From Chitinophaga polysaccharea (GTDB taxonomy: Bacteria > Bacteroidota > Bacteroidia > Chitinophagales > Chitinophagaceae): 64,000 nucleotides of DNA. Under the pieces are notes generated by a model that was not told the DNA's origin, ran no database searches, and saw only the letters and a program-made list of their open reading frames with translations. The translations under genes were made by a program, and so were the position numbers. Positions within the stretch are counted from its first letter, which is position 1. Every line of letters begins with the position of its first letter. The DNA lies in contig NZ_CABFVU010000005.1 in the NCBI RefSeq assembly GCF_902150045.1, positions 310,001-374,000 of the forward strand. Reading direction: 5' to 3'. Positions 61,814 through 64,000 of the stretch are shown here, piece after piece.

Positions 61814-62806
61814 TCACCATGTAAGACAGAAAGAAATATTACCCACTTCGTGATGTGATACGCCATTTATTACGGGCGACATGGTCCTTTGCGTAAGCGA
61901 GAATCCTACTTTCCCGTATACGACCACGAGGCCACAGTCGATCCCGGCCAGCAGCCTGTTATCCGCAAATGTAGGCTGACCTGCTTTTGCGGGCTGCTGT
62001 TCATCTTTCTGCGGCGCCACTCCTTTTACAAGGGCATTGGTAAACACCAGTTCCACATTAGGCCGGATGGTGCCATACAATTGCCAGCGCTTAGAGGTGG
62101 CGTACTGGGGAATATACCCGTTGTAGTAAGGGGTCATTTTGCCTATCCTGATCAGCGAGTATAGTGAGAACCCGTTCAGCATGGTACCGGCATATACCTG
62201 GCCTCCTGCTGTTATCTCTGCTATTTTTTTTATGGCTGCCACCTGTTTTTCCGCAGTAAAGTTAAGGTTGAGCAGTAATTTATTCCCGATCTGGTTGCGC
62301 CATCCCCTGGGGCGTTCATAGCCAAGGATCCGGTGGGCGAGGGTCTGGGTTTCTTTTGCCAACGCCCAGGGACCCATTACACCGGCGAACCACTCTGTTT
62401 GCAGGTTGTATTTATGTACCGGGTTGGTGGAGTGAATAGTATGTGTGAGGAACAATCCGCCTGCATAGGAGAAATCGCCGGGTACCGGCTGTACCCGCCG
62501 CAGGTCTTTGGGGGTGAACATCACCTGCATGAATCCCCAGCCATAGGTATTAATGCTTTCCTTGCCGGCTTTGGGCATCCAGCGGTCGAAGCCGCGTGGT
62601 GGCTGGCTACGGGTATAGAACAAATCGAAGCGGGTACCGTTCGTATATGCCTGGTCCGTTCCATTACCGTTCAGGTTAATGAAGTCATTGTCTTCGTAAA
62701 AGCGGAACAACCGCGTATTGTCATCGGAAGTCTGTGCTCTCAGATCGTCCCGGGGTATACCTACTAAGCCACAGTAAATTAATACTGATAAGATCGTCTT
62801 TTTCAT
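61814..62806 (-). CDS. lpxR: LpxR-family lipid A 3'-O-deacylase
   Basis: Outer-membrane beta-barrel of 330 residues. After the signal peptide it has FYEDNDFINLNGNGTDQAYTNGTRFDLFY (about 32-60), which contains the Asn/Asp/TDxxYTNG residues that define the LpxR active site. YAGGLFLTHTIHSTNP follows with a histidine. LpxR removes the 3' acyl chains of lipid A; the same chemistry is expected here, but the substrate in this phylum may differ. It stands alone. Confidence 0.8.
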   Translation of the reverse strand: MKKTILSVLIYCGLVGIPRDDLRAQTSDDNTRLFRFYEDNDFINLNGNGTDQAYTNGTRFDLFYTRSQPPRGFDRWMPKAGKESINTYGWGFMQVMFTPKDLRRVQPVPGDFSYAGGLFLTHTIHSTNPVHKYNLQTEWFAGVMGPWALAKETQTLAHRILGYERPRGWRNQIGNKLLLNLNFTAEKQVAAIKKIAEITAGGQVYAGTMLNGFSLYSLIRIGKMTPYYNGYIPQYATSKRWQLYGTIRPNVELVFTNALVKGVAPQKDEQQPAKAGQPTFADNRLLAGIDCGLVVVYGKVGFSLTQRTMSPVINGVSHHEVGNISFCLTW

Positions 62807-62884
62807 CTTGTGCCCGACATGCGCACAAAGATCGCATAATGAAGATAAATAAAGATGGTTTTCCTATCAGTTTTATTGATAACG

Positions 62885-62910
62885 AAAGCCAGTTGTTATC
62901 AACCGGCTTC
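62885..62910 (-). terminator. Possible terminator-like hairpin after the ABC permease gene
   Basis: An 11-bp stem with two G-U pairs (62885-62895 with 62900-62910, loop TTAT) follows the permease stop on the minus strand. There is no clear T-run, so the call is weak. Confidence 0.35.
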
Positions 62911-62943
62911 CTGTTTTAAAAAGATCATGAAAAGATAATATGA

Positions 62944-64000
62944 TTATTCTGCTTTCAGGCTTTTCACCGGGTTGGCCAGTGCTGCTTTTGCGGATTGAAA
63001 GCTCACCGTAATCAGTGCAATCAGCATGGCGATGGTGCCGGCCAGTACAAACATCCACCAGGAGACAGGCGCACTGTAGGCAAATCCCTGCAGCCACCTG
63101 TGCATGGCGTACCAGGCAATGGGAGAGGCCAGCACAGCTGCAATGAAAACATAGCGCAGGAAATCGGTGCTCAGCATGGCGGCAATATTGCTTACGCTGG
63201 CGCCCAGCACTTTGCGGATACCGATTTCCTTGGTGCGCTGGCGTGCTGTAAAAGCGGCCAGTCCGAATAAACCAAGACAGGAAATAACGATAGCGATGGT
63301 CATACCGGTGTTCATCAGTTGTTCCATTTGCCGCTCCTGTTCGTAAAATTTGCTGATAGTATCGTCAAAAAAATGATAGTCGAATTTTTCATTGGGATAG
63401 ATAGCGGCATATGCATTTCTTATATCGCTGATAGTGCGTTGCAGCTGTTCACCGCTATAGCCTGCGAGCGAGAGCTTTACATTTACAAAGCGGCAAATCT
63501 CCTGAGAGGATGCGATAAAAACCGGTTTGATCTGTTCGCGGAGCGCAAGTGCATGGAAATCGGCTACCACGCCTGCAACAGGTATGATTTTCCGTGAAGG
63601 GCCATCGCTCATACCGGATTCCACAAATTTGCCTACTGCATCTGCAGGGGTTTTAAATCCCAATGCTTTGGCGCAGGTTTCATTGATCAGCACTTCACTG
63701 ATGGTATCGGTAGTACGCAGGTTCCGGCCAGCTACCAGTTTTAACTGGTATAGCGGTACATAGTTTTCATCGCCGAATTCCAGGTGGCAATCTGCCCGCA
63801 GTTCGGTTTTGTCCGTGTATTTCAGGAAGGTGCCCCAATGGTTTTTATCGGAAGGAGGCCCCTGGCTCAGGCTTACCATTTCCACCTGCGGCAGCTGCCG
63901 GATCTTATCTGCCAGTACACGCGGAAGGGTTGAGGCATATGCGCGGTTGGTATCAAAGGTGATGATCGCATCTTTCTTAAATCCAAGATCCTTGTTCAGC
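62944..64000 (-). CDS. ABC transporter permease (MacB/FtsX type), C-terminal part cut by window edge
   Basis: The frame is open to the right edge (352 codons visible, starting LNKDLGFKKDAIITFDT). The periplasmic domain is followed by the FtsX-type membrane domain: MTIAIVISCLGLFGLAAFTARQRTKEIGIRKVLGASVSNIAAML, then two more helices and LANPVKSLKAE at the end. This is the end of the two-repeat permeases common in Bacteroidota, often linked to macrolide or antimicrobial export. A shorter frame starting at 63885 is internal. Confidence 0.93.
   Translation of the reverse strand, partial: LNKDLGFKKDAIITFDTNRAYASTLPRVLADKIRQLPQVEMVSLSQGPPSDKNHWGTFLKYTDKTELRADCHLEFGDENYVPLYQLKLVAGRNLRTTDTISEVLINETCAKALGFKTPADAVGKFVESGMSDGPSRKIIPVAGVVADFHALALREQIKPVFIASSQEICRFVNVKLSLAGYSGEQLQRTISDIRNAYAAIYPNEKFDYHFFDDTISKFYEQERQMEQLMNTGMTIAIVISCLGLFGLAAFTARQRTKEIGIRKVLGASVSNIAAMLSTDFLRYVFIAAVLASPIAWYAMHRWLQGFAYSAPVSWWMFVLAGTIAMLIALITVSFQSAKAALANPVKSLKAE

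Noticed and set aside
1..64000. CRISPR arrays, tRNA or rRNA genes, prophage
   Set aside because: No regularly spaced repeats, RNA gene signatures or phage structural genes were seen anywhere in the window.

Overview
The window looks like a chromosomal segment of a Bacteroidota bacterium, most likely a Chitinophagaceae (Chitinophaga-like) soil saprophyte. This is inferred from SusC/SusD pairs with FecI/FecR regulators, a type IX secretion (T9SS) sorting domain on a chitinase, a GLPGLI protein with its outer-membrane beta-barrel partner, TAnnTTTG-type promoters, weak Shine-Dalgarno signals and many ATGA stop/start overlaps. No rRNA, tRNA, CRISPR array or complete transposase was seen.

Layout. 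1-3.6 kb (minus): a sigma factor, FecR anti-sigma factor and SusC-type receptor, the receptor cut by the left edge. 3.7-4.7 kb: a LacI-type regulator, divergent from a 5.0-10.9 kb operon that encodes a TDT/SLAC1-type channel, a NarI-like membrane subunit, a cytoplasmic NasA/NapA-like molybdoenzyme, a four-cluster ferredoxin, a Rieske protein and a small membrane protein. Together they look like a quinone-linked molybdoenzyme module, perhaps nitrate reduction. 11-12.2 kb: an HGSNAT/DUF5009-like membrane acyltransferase. 12.3-14.8 kb: an arsenic operon (arsR, acr3, a DUF6428-like gene, arsC) with two near-identical ArsR operator candidates. 15-24.7 kb: a second sigma/FecR/SusC/SusD operon followed by a TlpA-like thioredoxin protein and an alpha/beta hydrolase.

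25.6-41 kb holds an exopolysaccharide locus, nearly all on the minus strand: acyltransferase, Wza, Wzc, Wzx, methyltransferases, glycosyltransferases, a Wzy-like polymerase and the initiating phosphotransferase, with four FkbM-type methyltransferase-like genes. 41-46.5 kb is a decay zone: a toxin remnant next to an N-terminally rebuilt AbiEi-like antitoxin, an open reading frame fusing pieces of three unrelated genes (MFS transporter, SusD, heparinase-like lyase), and a hydrolase split by two frameshifts. The polysaccharide-utilisation remnant ends in an intact GH39 glycosidase. 48-53 kb: an MFS efflux pump behind two identical palindromes, an M23 peptidase, a T9SS-exported GH18 chitinase and a PL14/PL20-like lipoprotein. 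53-59.4 kb: a two-component system with a GLPGLI protein and an outer-membrane beta-barrel protein. 59.4-64 kb: an XRE regulator with a membrane partner, an esterase, an LpxR-like deacylase and an ABC permease cut by the right edge.

The most notable signals outside genes are: two long, nearly perfect intergenic hairpins sharing 19-bp ends with compensated arm differences (4781-4969 and 14788-14958); a 40-bp box (33/40 identical) in front of both the GLPGLI and beta-barrel genes, each 20 nt upstream of a -7-like hexamer/octamer and probably the target of the adjacent response regulator; and paired operator palindromes in front of the MFS pump.
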